64,000 bases of DNA from Ceratodon purpureus. Its lineage: Eukaryota; Streptophyta; Bryopsida; Pseudoditrichales; Ditrichaceae. Below are positions 12,505 through 23,915 of the stretch, one piece after another. Numbering within the stretch: the first letter of the stretch is position 1; every line of letters starts with the position of its first letter. Location of the stretch: the NCBI GenBank assembly GCA_014871385.1, contig CM026432.1:5249669-5313668 (forward strand), in the 5' to 3' direction. Below the pieces are notes generated by a model. It searched no databases. It saw only the letters and a program-made list of their open reading frames with translations, and was not told where the DNA came from. Made by a program: the position numbers and the translations under genes.

Positions 12505-13020
12505 GTGAAGAGATTCAGACCGATCCCGGGTTTTCTACGCTTGCCTGCGCGCATGCACAAGTTGCGGTCCGGGCGAACGGACGGAGGCGCGGAAGCGTGC
12601 GCTGGAAAGCGGCGATCGGGGGCGATGGCGTGCGATGGCGAGCGATCGCGCAGTCAGTCAGTCGATCGGAGGATCGGAGGATCGGAGGATCGGGAATCGG
12701 TGGCGACAAAAGGGAATCGATCAACACCTCACGGCGATGGCGTCGGAGGGGCATCGATCCATCGATCGATCGGGCGCAGAATCGACGACGGATCGACAAT
12801 CGTCGCCATAGCCGGCCCGCGCCATGGCCATGGCCATGTGAGACTCGGGAGGGTGGGGCCATGGCCGGCTATGGCGCCTGCCTCGGCCTATCCTGTGGCC
12901 AGCACCAGGAGCGTCGCGCTTTTTCCTTCTCGCGGGGCCGCTGCAACCGTACGATGTGTGTATTTTATTGAGTATTGTATGAGTATTTGGGTGGAGAATT
13001 CGTATGGGGAGTAGTTTGGG
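12505..13020. other. GC-rich island with short simple repeats
   Basis: Unusually GC-rich for this window. It contains (GGATCGGA)n near 12665-12695, GATCGATCGATC near 12755-12775 and a (CGCT)n run just upstream at about 12358-12378. Overlapping ORFs on both strands come from composition and show no protein family. It could be a CpG-rich promoter of an unseen transcript. Confidence 0.4.
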
Positions 13021-13635
13021 TGTAGGTTAGGGCGTATTGTACGCGTCTTGCGTACGTAGCTTCGCCTCGGGTGCTTGGCGTGGAGGGGCGCCAGCGGTAC
13101 CACGTCGCGGCCACGCGGCAATGGGCGAGTGACGCGAAGGGGCGGCTTGCGTGGCTTGCTTCTAAATCCATGCCCGATGACTGCCCTTTGTCTGCTTTTG
13201 CCTAGTTGGCTTTTGGGCATCAGCGTTCCGGGAACGTCATCTCTGCTTTTCATTTTCAGATGTAAGAGGAAATTTTTATATTTTCTTTGTAACTAACCAA
13301 AAGAAGAAGAGAAACTTTGGTCTCCGGAGAACACCAACATGAAAATAACAAAAGATTCTAGAATGATGTTTTCAGTTAATCCATGGAGCCTAGATTCAAA
13401 GAATAAAATTAAAGTATGTTTTCCTTGTAAAGTCATACTTAGATAGAGTTATTAAAACTAAAAATAGGTATGGTAATGATTTGGTTTAGTTGAATCAATT
13501 GGAAAGGTATCTGATACTTGACTTAGATTTCATGAGTTTTAATTAGATATAATCTTCTTTGTTCAATCTAAATAGTATAGAGATATAGAAGAGTTTGGTG
13601 ATCTTTCTCTATGTTGGATGTATTGATTGTGTAAA
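13021..13635. other. Spacer, GC-rich turning AT-rich, without gene
   Basis: The composition shifts sharply at about 13260, from GC-rich to AT-rich. No coding exon, RNA gene or element terminus was recognised. Confidence 0.4.
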
Positions 13636-13726
13636 AGCTTGGTGGTTTATAGAGTCAAGGAAAACTAGTTTTTAATGATTGAATGATGACAAAACTAGTT
13701 TTCCTTGACTCTAAAAACCACCAAGT
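13636..13726. repeat. Hairpin: 36-bp inverted repeat with a 17-base loop
   Basis: GCTTGGTGGTTTATAGAGTC... starting at 13636 is followed by its reverse complement ending at about 13726. Arms are about 36 bases with two or three mismatches, separated by about 17 bases. It has no poly-T tail or neighbouring gene of its own. Confidence 0.8.
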
Positions 13727-14010
13727 TTTTTAGACACCGAAGATAGTGATATTAATAAGGTCTTTCATGCCTCTCAATTATTTGGAGTAAAAAAGAATGA
13801 ATTAATAAAGTCAGACTTACGATATCTTCTAAAAACTCAAGGTAAATTTAAAGACAACTCTTGTAAATTTTTGTTTTGATTTACATAGAAAAAACATCTC
13901 TAACTCTGAATTGATATAATCAATGTGAATTTTGAACTTGACAAAGCACATGTTATTAAATATGAAATTAAATAAATAAATTGAATTAGAAAATGTATTA
14001 ACACCACTTT

Positions 14011-14062
14011 TGTATACTTTGTCCATTCATGTATACTTTGTCCACTTTTGTATACTTTGTCC
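14011..14062. repeat. Three tandem copies of a TGTATACTTTGTCC unit
   Basis: The 14-base core TGTATACTTTGTCC occurs three times in about 50 bases, separated by short ATTCA/ACTTT linkers. Its role is unknown. It may mark the end of an element. Confidence 0.75.
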
Positions 14063-15505
14063 GTTCCCGTAGCTAACATTTTCTTTTTACGCCCAAGAAT
14101 AATTCTTCACTTGTCTACATTTCAATTTATATTGGTATAATTTTGGGAATGCTTAGAGAACACATTGTTCTAAAAAATAACAAAAATTGATTGGAGGTTT
14201 CGAAAGCTCCAGGGTCCTAAGAGCAATCATTTTGTCACTTGGGTGTTGAAAGTGCCTTTCCTCCACATGGTGTCCACATGGTGTTCATTTGGGGACTCAC
14301 CTGCTTGGAAACTATGCGGCCATCAATTAGTTTCAGGTTTTTGGTCAACAATGGCCGGTAGGGTGGTGGCTGGTTGGGGCAACTACTGGAGGTTTATGGT
14401 TGATATGAAGCTGCGTCGTTCTGTGGGGGAGGAGGAATGTAGACGTCCATGCGCCAGGTGAAAACAATTAGGGACTTCCATGATGGCCACATGAAGGACC
14501 AGCCGAAGGTCACACGTCACATGATACATCAATGCTTTGTGTGGGAGTGGAGGCATGTAAGACAACTCGTGTTGGGTGCCCAGATGGAAAGGTGCTCTAC
14601 AAGGTACGCATCCTGTACCAATTCCATGTATGCTCACACTCAATGAGACTCATTTATGAGTGGTGAACAAGCCTCATTGAATCCATCATGACTGCAAATT
14701 CCGACACTTGTAGCCAAATCGCAGATTCACACCTCCAGAGCAAATTTGATCCTGCCAATTCCTTTTTTAATATATATTTCCATGTCAGCTGAAATGCCTG
14801 TTAAACATACCGAAGCAAGTTTTTAAACTTGTTTGCTTTTGTTTTAATTGTGAAAACATAGACCCAAAACAAATGCGCTCGGGTTTAAGTGCAAAACTTT
14901 CATGTTTTAACCTGAAGTGAATCAATCCTAGGCATGTTTGATGAGCGTGTACAACATCCAGTACATAAAATTCATCAGATGGTATTCCCCATAACATGAG
15001 CATTGGTGGCTAAATGAAGGTGTCTCAATTTGATTGGCTGCAGATTTGGTCTAGTTAGAGTTGTAATCTAGACATGAAATTCTATCTGGTCTATATGGAA
15101 AGTCACACAAGTGGAGGAAGCTGATTGAATGAGAGAAGGAAGACATCAAGAACAACATGCAGTGTCCCCGGAAGACCATAATCTGAGAGGTGCCACTCCG
15201 AGGAGCCTGATTCGTCTTGGAGCCGCATAGTGGTCACATGGGCACAGTGGGGCTTGGATGTCAATTGATTGTAAAGTCTGGAAGTGATCTAAATGGATGC
15301 AATGTCATTGGACTCTCCTGCTGTCCAGTGTTTTGCAAGAGGAGACTGCTGGGGAGGAAGGTGGAGTGTTTCCTTGGCAGCAACTTGGGCATTGGGAATT
15401 TGGGCGGGACAATAGATTCCACCAAATTTGGAAAAATGTGAGAAAACTTTCCCTCAATAGAAACCAGCCCTTACCCATTGACTCCCAGGTAACTACATTG
15501 TGGTT
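14063..15505. other. Gene-free spacer
   Basis: Moderate GC. Several ORFs of 60-120 codons are present, but none shows a recognisable domain or splice continuity. Nothing further can be supported. Confidence 0.35.
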
Positions 15506-15508
15506 TCT

Positions 15509-16139
15509 GGATCTGTCTATTTACCCCCATCAAGCGGTGCTTGGGAAGTTGGGGGGCACTTTGGCAAGACATCCCTCACGCTGGGACTTACTAAGTGCTA
15601 CGAGCGTTTTTCGGAGGGGCAGGGTTGATGAGCCCTTAGTTTTCGGTTTTTTATTTTAAAATTCACAAGAGGGTCTCTCTAGAGTAATTTGGTGCCGCAG
15701 GCCCCATTTTTGAATTCAAAATTACCAAAAATGGCCTTGGGGGGGTCCAAATTGAAAATTTCAGGGTTTTGGAAGAAAAAAGCCAACCAATGGGAGTGGC
15801 TCCTAAAAATGCTCGTAGCACTAGGTAAGTCCCAGCGTGGGGGATGTCCTGTCCACGCCCTTGGGGGGTGGGTCGGATGCCAGGCTCGGGGTTGGGGAGG
15901 GGTCAAATCTGTGCCCCTATTATTTGCCTTGAGTGGGGGTCCTAGTGATCTCATGGGGATCTCTCTACAGTAAATTGGGGCCTACGGCCTGAAATTTATA
16001 AAAAATAAAACCAAAAAAAGACCCCAGGACCCCAAAACGGGGAGGGGCAGCAAAATGGAACCCACCACCGAGCCTAGCTACCGAACCAGCGGTTGTAGTT
16101 CGGTAGCACCTCTTGATGGGGGAAAATAAAGAGACCCGT
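15509..16139. mobile_element. Candidate inverted-repeat element with nested palindromes
   Basis: The outer ends, around 15509-15540 (CCCCCATCAAG core) and 16106-16139 (CTTGATGGGGG core), are inverted copies over about 30 bases. Inside, 15568-15609 and 15805-15849 form a second inverted repeat around ACGCTGGGACTTAC. Two direct copies of a CTCTCTA[G/C]AGTAA[T/A]TTGG block lie near 15674 and 15962. No coding capacity and no clear target duplication were seen. The nature is uncertain (MITE-like or foldback). Confidence 0.5.
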
Positions 16140-17037
16140 GGTTTCTGGTGTGACAAAAATGCAAACAATAGAGAATCTATTAGGAGTTGGATGCTGAATT
16201 TTATTTTTATTTTTTATTTTTTTTGAGACAAATGGAGATTTATTCCACAATAAAAGAAACAAAACACCCCGCGCAAGACCGAGCTTGCCGAGAAGCCTGG
16301 ATGTTGAATTTTGAGGATTAGAGTTGGAGAGTTGTAACATTCATTTCATAGAAAGATCAGATTTTGATTGGGATTGTGAAACTACCAAAATATCCATGAA
16401 TAGAACATAAAAATATTATAAATATTGAAAATACAGAACCACTATGAGTGCTAAAGGCTTAAACCATCTATGTATTGGAGTTACTAATACTATTTATAGT
16501 CTTTTATTGTATCAATGTAACAATACATTAACATAACAAGTATTTGTTGAAGTTTATTACATTGCACCGATAAATTGGAAGATTATAGTATGTCTTTGAA
16601 TTCTATAATGTACAAGAAAAAATGAGATTTTGAAAGATGTGTGACTTCAAAATTAAATAAAATAATATCAATGGTCTAACCGTAGTTTTGGTTTTCTCAA
16701 AATCATTATAGGTGTTGAAGGATTAAACTAGGAGTCCGCCCATTTAAGGCAAAAATAACATTTTCTCAATTCTAACCATAATTTGTTACTGATATCCACC
16801 TCTCTTTCTAATTATGTGCTCGATCACGTTACTTTTGAGTTACTAACTACAAAGTATTTCCACTTTGTACTCTGAACTTTCCCTCTAAAGAATACACCTT
16901 CTATTTGTCATTGAGATCTTCACATGTATGTTGAGTACTAGCACAAATGTGTGCTCCTACATTGTTTTGAAACAAAGAAAAATCTAACAAAGGATCTCCA
17001 CTAACCATTAGCTTTTGCAACCGTATAAGTTAATTGT
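16140..17037. other. AT-rich spacer
   Basis: No gene, RNA or element terminus was recognised. Confidence 0.4.
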
Positions 17038-17039
17038 TA

Positions 17040-17217
17040 CTCCCTCTGTCTCACTAAAAGACCGTTGTTTGCTCAAAAAATAAATAAGATCGTTGTTTCT
17101 AAATTTGGAAAACTTGGCCACTTATTTCTAAATTTGGCCAACTTGCTTCTAATTTTGGAATTGTCCTTGAATCCGATATTATTAGCAAACAACGGTCTTT
17201 TAGTGAGACGGAGAGAG
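17040..17217. mobile_element. Stowaway-like MITE (Tc1/mariner type), 178 bp
   Basis: The left end CTCCCTCTGTCTCACTAAAA and the right end are inverted copies for about 33 bases (through ACCGTTGTTTGC), with two mismatches near the tips. The element is flanked by TA on both sides (17038-17039 and 17218-17219), the usual mariner-type target duplication. The CTCCCTC tip matches the well-known Stowaway consensus. There is no coding capacity, so it would need transposase supplied in trans. Confidence 0.88.
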
Positions 17218-17219
17218 TA

Positions 17220-20200
17220 TAATTTAGATTTTTCTTTTTTCTTATATTAAATTTTAAAGAAATTTGTACAAACTTAAGACATGTTATTCCAACATTGTAT
17301 GAATAATATATGAATTCACAAAAGAGGTTTTTAGAAACTTCAATTTTTGTCACTAATTTGGTTATGCCAAAAGGACTAAAACAAAATTCAGTACTAATAT
17401 TGAATGCATCAATTAATGGTTTAAAAATCCTTTTTGATTGACTTCTAATCCATTCATCCATTCATTTAATTGACTTCTAATCCATTTGTATAAAGCATTT
17501 TCTAAATTATCCTTCAAAGATTCAAATGTTATTTAAGTGATGTGAGACTTTACGAAGTATTGGTTTTATAACTTAGCAAAAGCAAAACGAATATTTGAAA
17601 ATAGATGGAATGACTTAAAACAATTAAAACTTAAAGAAGTTTAGATGAATGTTTAAGAATTATTATTAGAAATCTTAAAATTTTGGAAATTTTGAAATAC
17701 ATTGCATTTGGATTTTAGATGCTTATTTTTGATAAAATGATACAAATTTAATTTCAATACTTGATTGTATCAAACCTTCTTTCACTTCTAAAATGGATGA
17801 TGGTTTAAAATATTATCAAGAAAACTTTTTAAAGACACAGCTTAGTTATTTTAGTGTCTTAAAATTTGTCTTAGAGCCTTAAAAAGTTTCAAATACATTT
17901 TAAAACATTAAAATGCCTTAAAGTATGTTTCAATGTAAATGTATTTTCTTAAACTGTATCTCTTCATTTATCAAGAGACAATTCAACAAGAAACCTTACA
18001 TAGAACTTAATTTTTTTTGTCTGATTTCAAAAATGCAACATATTTTCATTATCAATTTAACCCCTAAAGTTCCTTGACTACGTTTCACCAAAAAACGCTC
18101 CAAAACTGCCATTTCCAATGTAAAAAGCATGAATGACTAATTTTATTTTTTTCTAATTCTAACCGTAAGATCTTGAACTAGATGATTGTAATAGACAGCT
18201 CAAAAAATTCAATATAATTGGCCGTAAATATTAGAAGATTATAGCAATTGAAATTTAAAAACAAACTTTTTTGACAAGATTTTTGACTAGGTTGATAGAC
18301 TTTAACTTTTTTTCCCTTAGGTTTTTTGCATTATAGATTGTGAGGGTTTTGATGCATGTCAAAGAAGACTAAGTTAGCTAATTGTATAAAAAACATTACT
18401 CTCAAAAGTCAATTGTAGCATGTTGAAAGCAATATTTTTATTATGTTGAATACACAAGAATGCTAAATCTTATTTCTTTCTTAAAAATTCCATTATTTAA
18501 TAAAGTCTCAATCCAAACGGTCAAAGTAAAGATTGATGTCCATCCTTTCACTGAAAAAAAGAAAACACCTAAAATAATACTTTTTCTAACTTTTATGAAG
18601 GAAAGAAGAAGTGTTTTTAGTACAGTGCCCGAAACAGTGAGAAAACTTTGATATTTTGTGGAGTGAACATTATGCACTCAAAGTCGTTTTTTTTTTTGGA
18701 AACCTCAAAGATGACATCATCAAGTATTTATAGAAATATTTTCAGAAGTAATTGATGTATTTAGCATGGCTGTCCGAATTGGCCTTTGAGTAGCTTTTTC
18801 CACTTCGGGTACCATAACTATTTTTATAAATGTCCAATTGAAAAAAAAATTAGATTCCCTCAAAGTTCTTGTTATGGCCTATATGCACAAAAAGTTTCAA
18901 AAAATCTTGACTTTAATTGAAGTCACAGGTACATGGTCGAATTCTAAAAAAGCCCATATTAGGACTATTGTCCTTTAGGGGTTAATACTAAATAGATAGA
19001 ATGCAAGCTATTATATGGTAAATAACTTCATACATCCAAGTGGCAAGTGAACATATGGCTAAAGCATGTGTCTACATGGAAGAGGATTGAAGACATAGCA
19101 AGTCCAAAATTCAACTTGGGTTGTAGGTAAAGCGGTCTCTAAAAAAAATGGATTATGTAGCAACACAACTATGTGTAGATTTGACCAAATGGTACATGTA
19201 GGAAGAGTAATAATTTTTAGTCAACCATTTGTACTTTAATTTTTTTTGCTTTTGACACATTGTTTTTGAGAGTTTTATAGATCAACTTTAAAACACAAGT
19301 TGTGACATTTATTTTGGAATAGTTTAAGGTAGTGTGCAAAGCATCCATTTTGACAAACTACAATGTCATTTTTGAGAACATTCTTTATATCATATTAGAT
19401 AAAATATAATTAAAGACAATTCTTAAGGCATTAGATTTTCTATCCATGTTTTTGAATGTCGATTTGAAGACATGTGTAAATTTTTAAATTGTCTTAATCA
19501 ACCATTAGTTTTATAGTGCTTGTAATGGATTAGAAACTCCATCAAACAATAAATTTTGCTAGATGAAGTTAAAATACTTGCGATGAGAAATAATCAATTT
19601 TAAAAGTTGCCAATAAGAATCTTAATTCTTTATTTGAGTAGTGAATGAAATCTATATGTTGAAATACATCAACATGTTAAACATTGTTTACATTATACAT
19701 AGTGACAAAAGACATTTTAATATCATATAAAATGTTGACTTTAAAAAAATAAAATAAAACTATTTCTAAAATTGAATCTACACTTGAACTTCACTCGCAT
19801 AATTCATTTTTTTTTAGAACTCTTGGATTTGATTTCTCTATATCCAAAGTATGACTTGAATAGTGAAAATAACATAATGTATTCAAACTATCTCATGCAA
19901 AGAACTTATTTATACTTGAGTAGAATGAGACCATATAAGCAAAGAAAAAACTTCCATGAAGAATATTAAGTAAACAGGAAAGATTTCTAAAATTTATGTC
20001 TTATCTTTCAAAATATTGAATGAAGAAGCCAACCTCATAAAGTGGAGGTGCCAATAATAATGTATTAACGCTTCATGATGGCACAATTTTGGGACCATAC
20101 GAGTGGCTTTTCATTGGTCCACTTAAAATTTGAACACTCATCCTTTTAATAACTTGTTAGTATTGGGATTAATAAGCATCTATTGTTTCTTATTAGAACT

Positions 20201-20564
20201 ATAGTTTTGAACCTTTGAAAATCTACAAAAAATTCGAAACATTTTCAAAAACTTTGTATCTTTTTTTGAATCATATTTCTTATGTTTATGAGCTTGGTTT
20301 ATCGTAACAGTGTCCATAAGTTTAAGGAATGGTTAGGTCCTTAAAGTTGGAGATACAAGGCCAATACGAGCCTATCACGAATTCAAAATATATTTTGAGG
20401 ATTCAATCTCCCATCTTTTTAAAACAATTTCATGTGTTTCAAAGCATCATGTAATCTTAAAGGATTGGTACTAATTACAAGTCATGGGCTCTGTGAAGGC
20501 CGGTTACGTGTTTCTTTGGATTTAAATACTCATAGTGGATGTTTAAACCAGAAGTTTGCATACT
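17220..20564. other. AT-rich gene desert
   Basis: About 3.3 kb of strongly AT-rich sequence with no coding exon, RNA gene or intact element recognised. A weak inverted phrase, AACCCCTAAAG (18060 region) versus CTTTAGGGGTT (18970 region), is too short to call an element. Confidence 0.45.
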
Positions 20565-21095
20565 CAACGCCGAGGTTACATGAGGTTGTTGTTTTCAGAA
20601 GTCAAAAGAATTTGACTAGTTATGTGATTTGAGGAGAATACCGATAGAGTTAAAGAGTTTTCATAGATTAGGGCTAAAAATGGTGGAGAGTGTGTCCCCG
20701 CTTTATAAGGTAGAGATGGGTATTCCCGCCAGTTTAAGCCATTCAGCATATTTGGGATTGAAAAAACTATGGGGATAAAATTTATACAAATAGAAGTTAG
20801 GTCGGAAATCACAAATCTAATTTTTTATTATTTTTTTTGAAATTTATCAAATTTTCATGAATATTTGAAGTGCAACATTGTAGACCACTATTTCCGTGAG
20901 TAGGTATATGCAATACAAAGATTCTTGCATGGAGAACATGATAGGTTGTTATACAATCTGCTGACTCTGGTAGTCAGGTGCTGTCTCCTCAGATATTGGT
21001 GCACTGATAGGCCACGGAATTAGAACCCCAACGGGAATACCCATCTCTACCTTATACCCGGACTCCCGGGTTAAGACAAATCACAAACCCCTCAT
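20565..21095. repeat. Dispersed repeat, copy 1 (interrupted by a MITE)
   Basis: 20565-20705 is similar and collinear to 32793-32932. It shares CAA[C/T]GCC[A/G]AGGTTAC, GTCAAAAG, GATTAGGG and the 26-base block around GGTGGAGAGTGTGTCCCCGC. The similarity resumes after the insertion at 21055 (CCCGG..CTCCCGG). On the minus strand the conserved part reads TATAAAGCGGGGAC, like a core promoter, so a retrotransposon LTR fragment is possible. No LTR ends or primer-binding site were confirmed. Confidence 0.55.
20706..21054. mobile_element. 349-bp MITE inserted in the dispersed repeat
   Basis: The ends are inverted copies over about 23 bases (TAAGGTAGAGATGGGTATTC and its complement), with TA on both sides (20704-20705 and 21055-21056). 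The related repeat at 32793-32990 lacks the insertion and reads straight through at this point, giving an empty-site comparison. There is no coding capacity. A TA target fits a mariner-type element. Confidence 0.75.
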
Positions 21096-21099
21096 TTGA

Positions 21100-21362
21100 G
21101 CCAGGTGACTCTCAAACCTCAGGCCCTATAACCTCCGTCGAAACGCGTCCATCCTCCGTCTAAACGCCGTCCGTGCTCCGTCTAACCGCCGTCCATCCTC
21201 CGTCCAAGTATCGTCTGGACGCACGTCCAAACCCCATCCCGACGTCGTCCACTGCTCCCACGAACATCGTCCAAGCATCGTCGACAATCGTCCAGGGGGC
21301 CGTCGAGTTCTATCAACATGCACTTGAGGCTCACACTCTAGCGTCGCACTACCTCCTCAGCT
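21100..21362 (+). promoter_or_regulatory. Presumed 5' leader of the CRR6-like gene with CGTCC repeats
   Basis: Upstream of the start codon the plus strand is rich in irregular repeats of CGTCCATCCTCCGTC and CATCGTCCA. They may be part of the 5' UTR. No TATA box or specific site was identified. Confidence 0.35.
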
Positions 21363-23329
21363 ATGGCCACCGCACTGCCTTCGCCTCTTACTCTGCCCTC
21401 GCGCTTCTCCCTCCCCTCTTCACCCCGGACTCGTTCCATTTCCACCTCCGCCAAACCCTTCTCGTCTCCCACCTGGGTCTCTCCCTCATGTAAATGCTGC
21501 ACTGCAAGGTCAAGGTGGCAGTGGCAGTCGCCCTCCTCGTCTCCGGGTGCAGCTGGGTTCTCCGTGGAGGAATTCGAGTATGAGGAGGAGGAAGAAGGTA
21601 TGTGCACTAGCTGGTTATGAAAATTTTCGGACTGTCTTATCATGTGAGCTCTAAGGTTTTCATGGACTGAGTGATCGTCAATTCAGTCTGGACATGATGT
21701 TGATGTTGAATTTGAGCCATTGAATTTTGAGCCATAGCATTCTTTTGGGGTTCATTGGTATGAATCATATTTAATCTTTGAAACTATGCTCATAATTGGA
21801 TTTGGCATTATGGTTTTTAATCCTCTTATGAGCCACCTACAGAAACAATGCTTTACATTCTTGAGAATTGAACATAGCCTTACGAGTGTTGCTATCTGTG
21901 ATTATCCTCGTTTGCTTACTTGAGTATCACATGCTTGTTTCTGGAATTCGATGTTTTTGAATTGAAATGCTCGATGCATGTTTGCTGTCTGTTATTATCC
22001 TACTTTGATTACTCATGGATTGTTTGATCCTAGAATTTAGCATTTTTGAGATGGGTATGCTGCTGAGATATTGGCAGTAATTTTTTGGTGTGGGAATTTA
22101 GATTTTTTTGTTTTGTTGTGCTTGATATTTGAATTTATAATCAGGTGTTTTTCTTGCATTAGCGTGTCCTTAAATTATGTGACCATGATGGGTGATGAGT
22201 TGGTTGAGCGTTAGTCTATATTTCCGACACATTTTTTAGTTAGTGTTAGGTGCAAACTTTTTGAAATGGGAGAATTTTGGTCACGATTATGACCGTGTGC
22301 TGATCCTGGTTCTTCTGGTGTACAATGTGATGCACAGTGGGTGAGGGCGTTGTCCCTGCACCTCCTCCGACGTCTGGAAGGATTGACATCGTGGTGACGA
22401 AAGAACAAATCCTACAGCTTGACCTTTCTCCTGCTCACGAAGTCTTCAGGAAATATGTGCATCAAATAGGTACGTGTTGGCCATTCATTTCTTCAATCCC
22501 TGACTTTTTGTAGGTGAACCTGGAAGAAGCATTAGCTCTCTGTTTCAGCACCTTCTTTCCATCTTTATGAGTGTGTTACTCGGTCTTTTTAAGTTCATTC
22601 TTGTGACATGGTTCTGGAGTAGAAGTTTAGGGCATATGTAGCAGGAACGAAGTGATGATCGTATGTGGTGTTATCTCATTGCAGGGAGCTTTTTGGTTGG
22701 CAGGTGACAACACAACTGACCCAGGAGAGGATCTACAGGAGCTGTTTGATCGAACAGTAGGCTTTGTGCTGAAGTACGAGATAGACGACCCTCTGGATCC
22801 GCGAGAGCTTTCTGAGCTGCCCGACATAAGGCTTTGGTTCGTGCGCTTGGATGCTGCGTATCCCTGGCTTCCAATTGTGGTCGATTGGCGGGCAGGGGAG
22901 TTGTCTCGTTATGCAGCCATGCTTGTTCCTCATCAGGTTGGTTGCCTTCCTCTCAAATGTGCCACTCGTTTACGTTTCTTGCGTGTAGGTGTGAAGTTTG
23001 AACAACTTTTGTTTACCTGGATGGCATTTTTTTTGGATTACCTCTTTACTTTAAGGTGAAGGTTTTTAATCTCAGCCTATTCTCTAATTGTCTCAGCTGA
23101 CGAACCGATCTACTGTGGCTGTTTGCAGATGAGCAAAAAGCTAGGGCTTGTTTATAACCCCGAGGCGTTAGAATTGTGGGCCATGAACAAACTGTTTATT
23201 ATACACGAATGGCTGAAGGCACGTAAAGTCGCGAAACCTAACGTAAAATTGAACAACATGCTGCGGATGATTGGATTTAGTATCAGCGACCAGCTCTATG
23301 ACCTTATTGAGAAGTACCCGCATCCGTAA
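21363..23329 (+). CDS. CRR6: CRR6-like chloroplast NDH assembly factor (DUF1817 family)
   Basis: CRR6 is a stromal factor needed to build subcomplex A of the chloroplast NAD(P)H dehydrogenase-like complex. Four exons: 21363-21597, 22338-22469, about 22689-22936 and 23129-23329, giving 816 nt or 271 residues. The first exon is a Ser/Pro/Arg-rich plastid transit peptide ending in an acidic EEEE stretch. The core carries the family's hallmarks as I recall them: DLSPAHEVF, DPLDPRELSELPDIRLWF, VRLDAAYPWLPIV, DWRAGELSRYAAMLVPHQ and YNPEALELW. The third exon's acceptor is ambiguous between 22684 and 22688; only the latter keeps frame. The gene converges with the minus-strand gene at 23916. Confidence 0.77.
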
Positions 23330-23915
23330 ATTACCAGAACGTAGATTATGAAGCGTTTTAATCCGAGGGTCTAAGTTTTGCAATTGAACTTTCTTGTAGT
23401 AGCTTCTTGTACAATGTCATTTTCGAGCATATCGAAATCTCTCCGTAAGCAGAGATCCTCTTGTACATTTTGACACCTGTATTTCTTACTGTGTCACTTA
23501 ATCCCATTCAATTGTTAGGAAAGAGAAATCCATTCTCTCTTCCAAAATATTACCAGTAGTGCAAGCTCTGCAATTTGTGTGCTAAAATTGTGAACCTGTA
23601 AAATCGAGTTGCACACGGTTTGACGAAGACGATGTCAACTGAAGCAAACAACTTTCACCTTCTATTGTAATCGAATCCTTGTTTTGGCATAAAGAAAATA
23701 GTTTCAATTGATATCAGAACAAATTGACAGGCAGAAACATCTTTCAATATCTACAAACTGTTTCTCGATCACAGCAACGTGTAAGACATCCTAATGGATG
23801 TGTTAAGCCTACTATCAATCAACTCACTGCAAGAAAAAATCATTATCTACAATCTCTGGAAGAAGCCTCGGCCACCAACCTCTGTCATCTAACAAGCTAA
23901 ACCCGTTACGCTACT
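23330..23915. other. Convergent intergenic region (3' UTRs)
   Basis: This is the space between two convergent stop codons, presumably the 3' UTRs of both genes. No other feature was seen. Confidence 0.4.

Noticed and set aside
12505..13014. Long ORFs on both strands in the GC-rich island
   Set aside because: Overlapping frames on both strands, Arg/Ser/Gly-rich and repetitive, with no domain. They are explained by GC-rich simple sequence.
18053..18995. AACCCCTAAAG inverted pair as a transposon
   Set aside because: Only about 11-17 bases match, and no target duplication was found.
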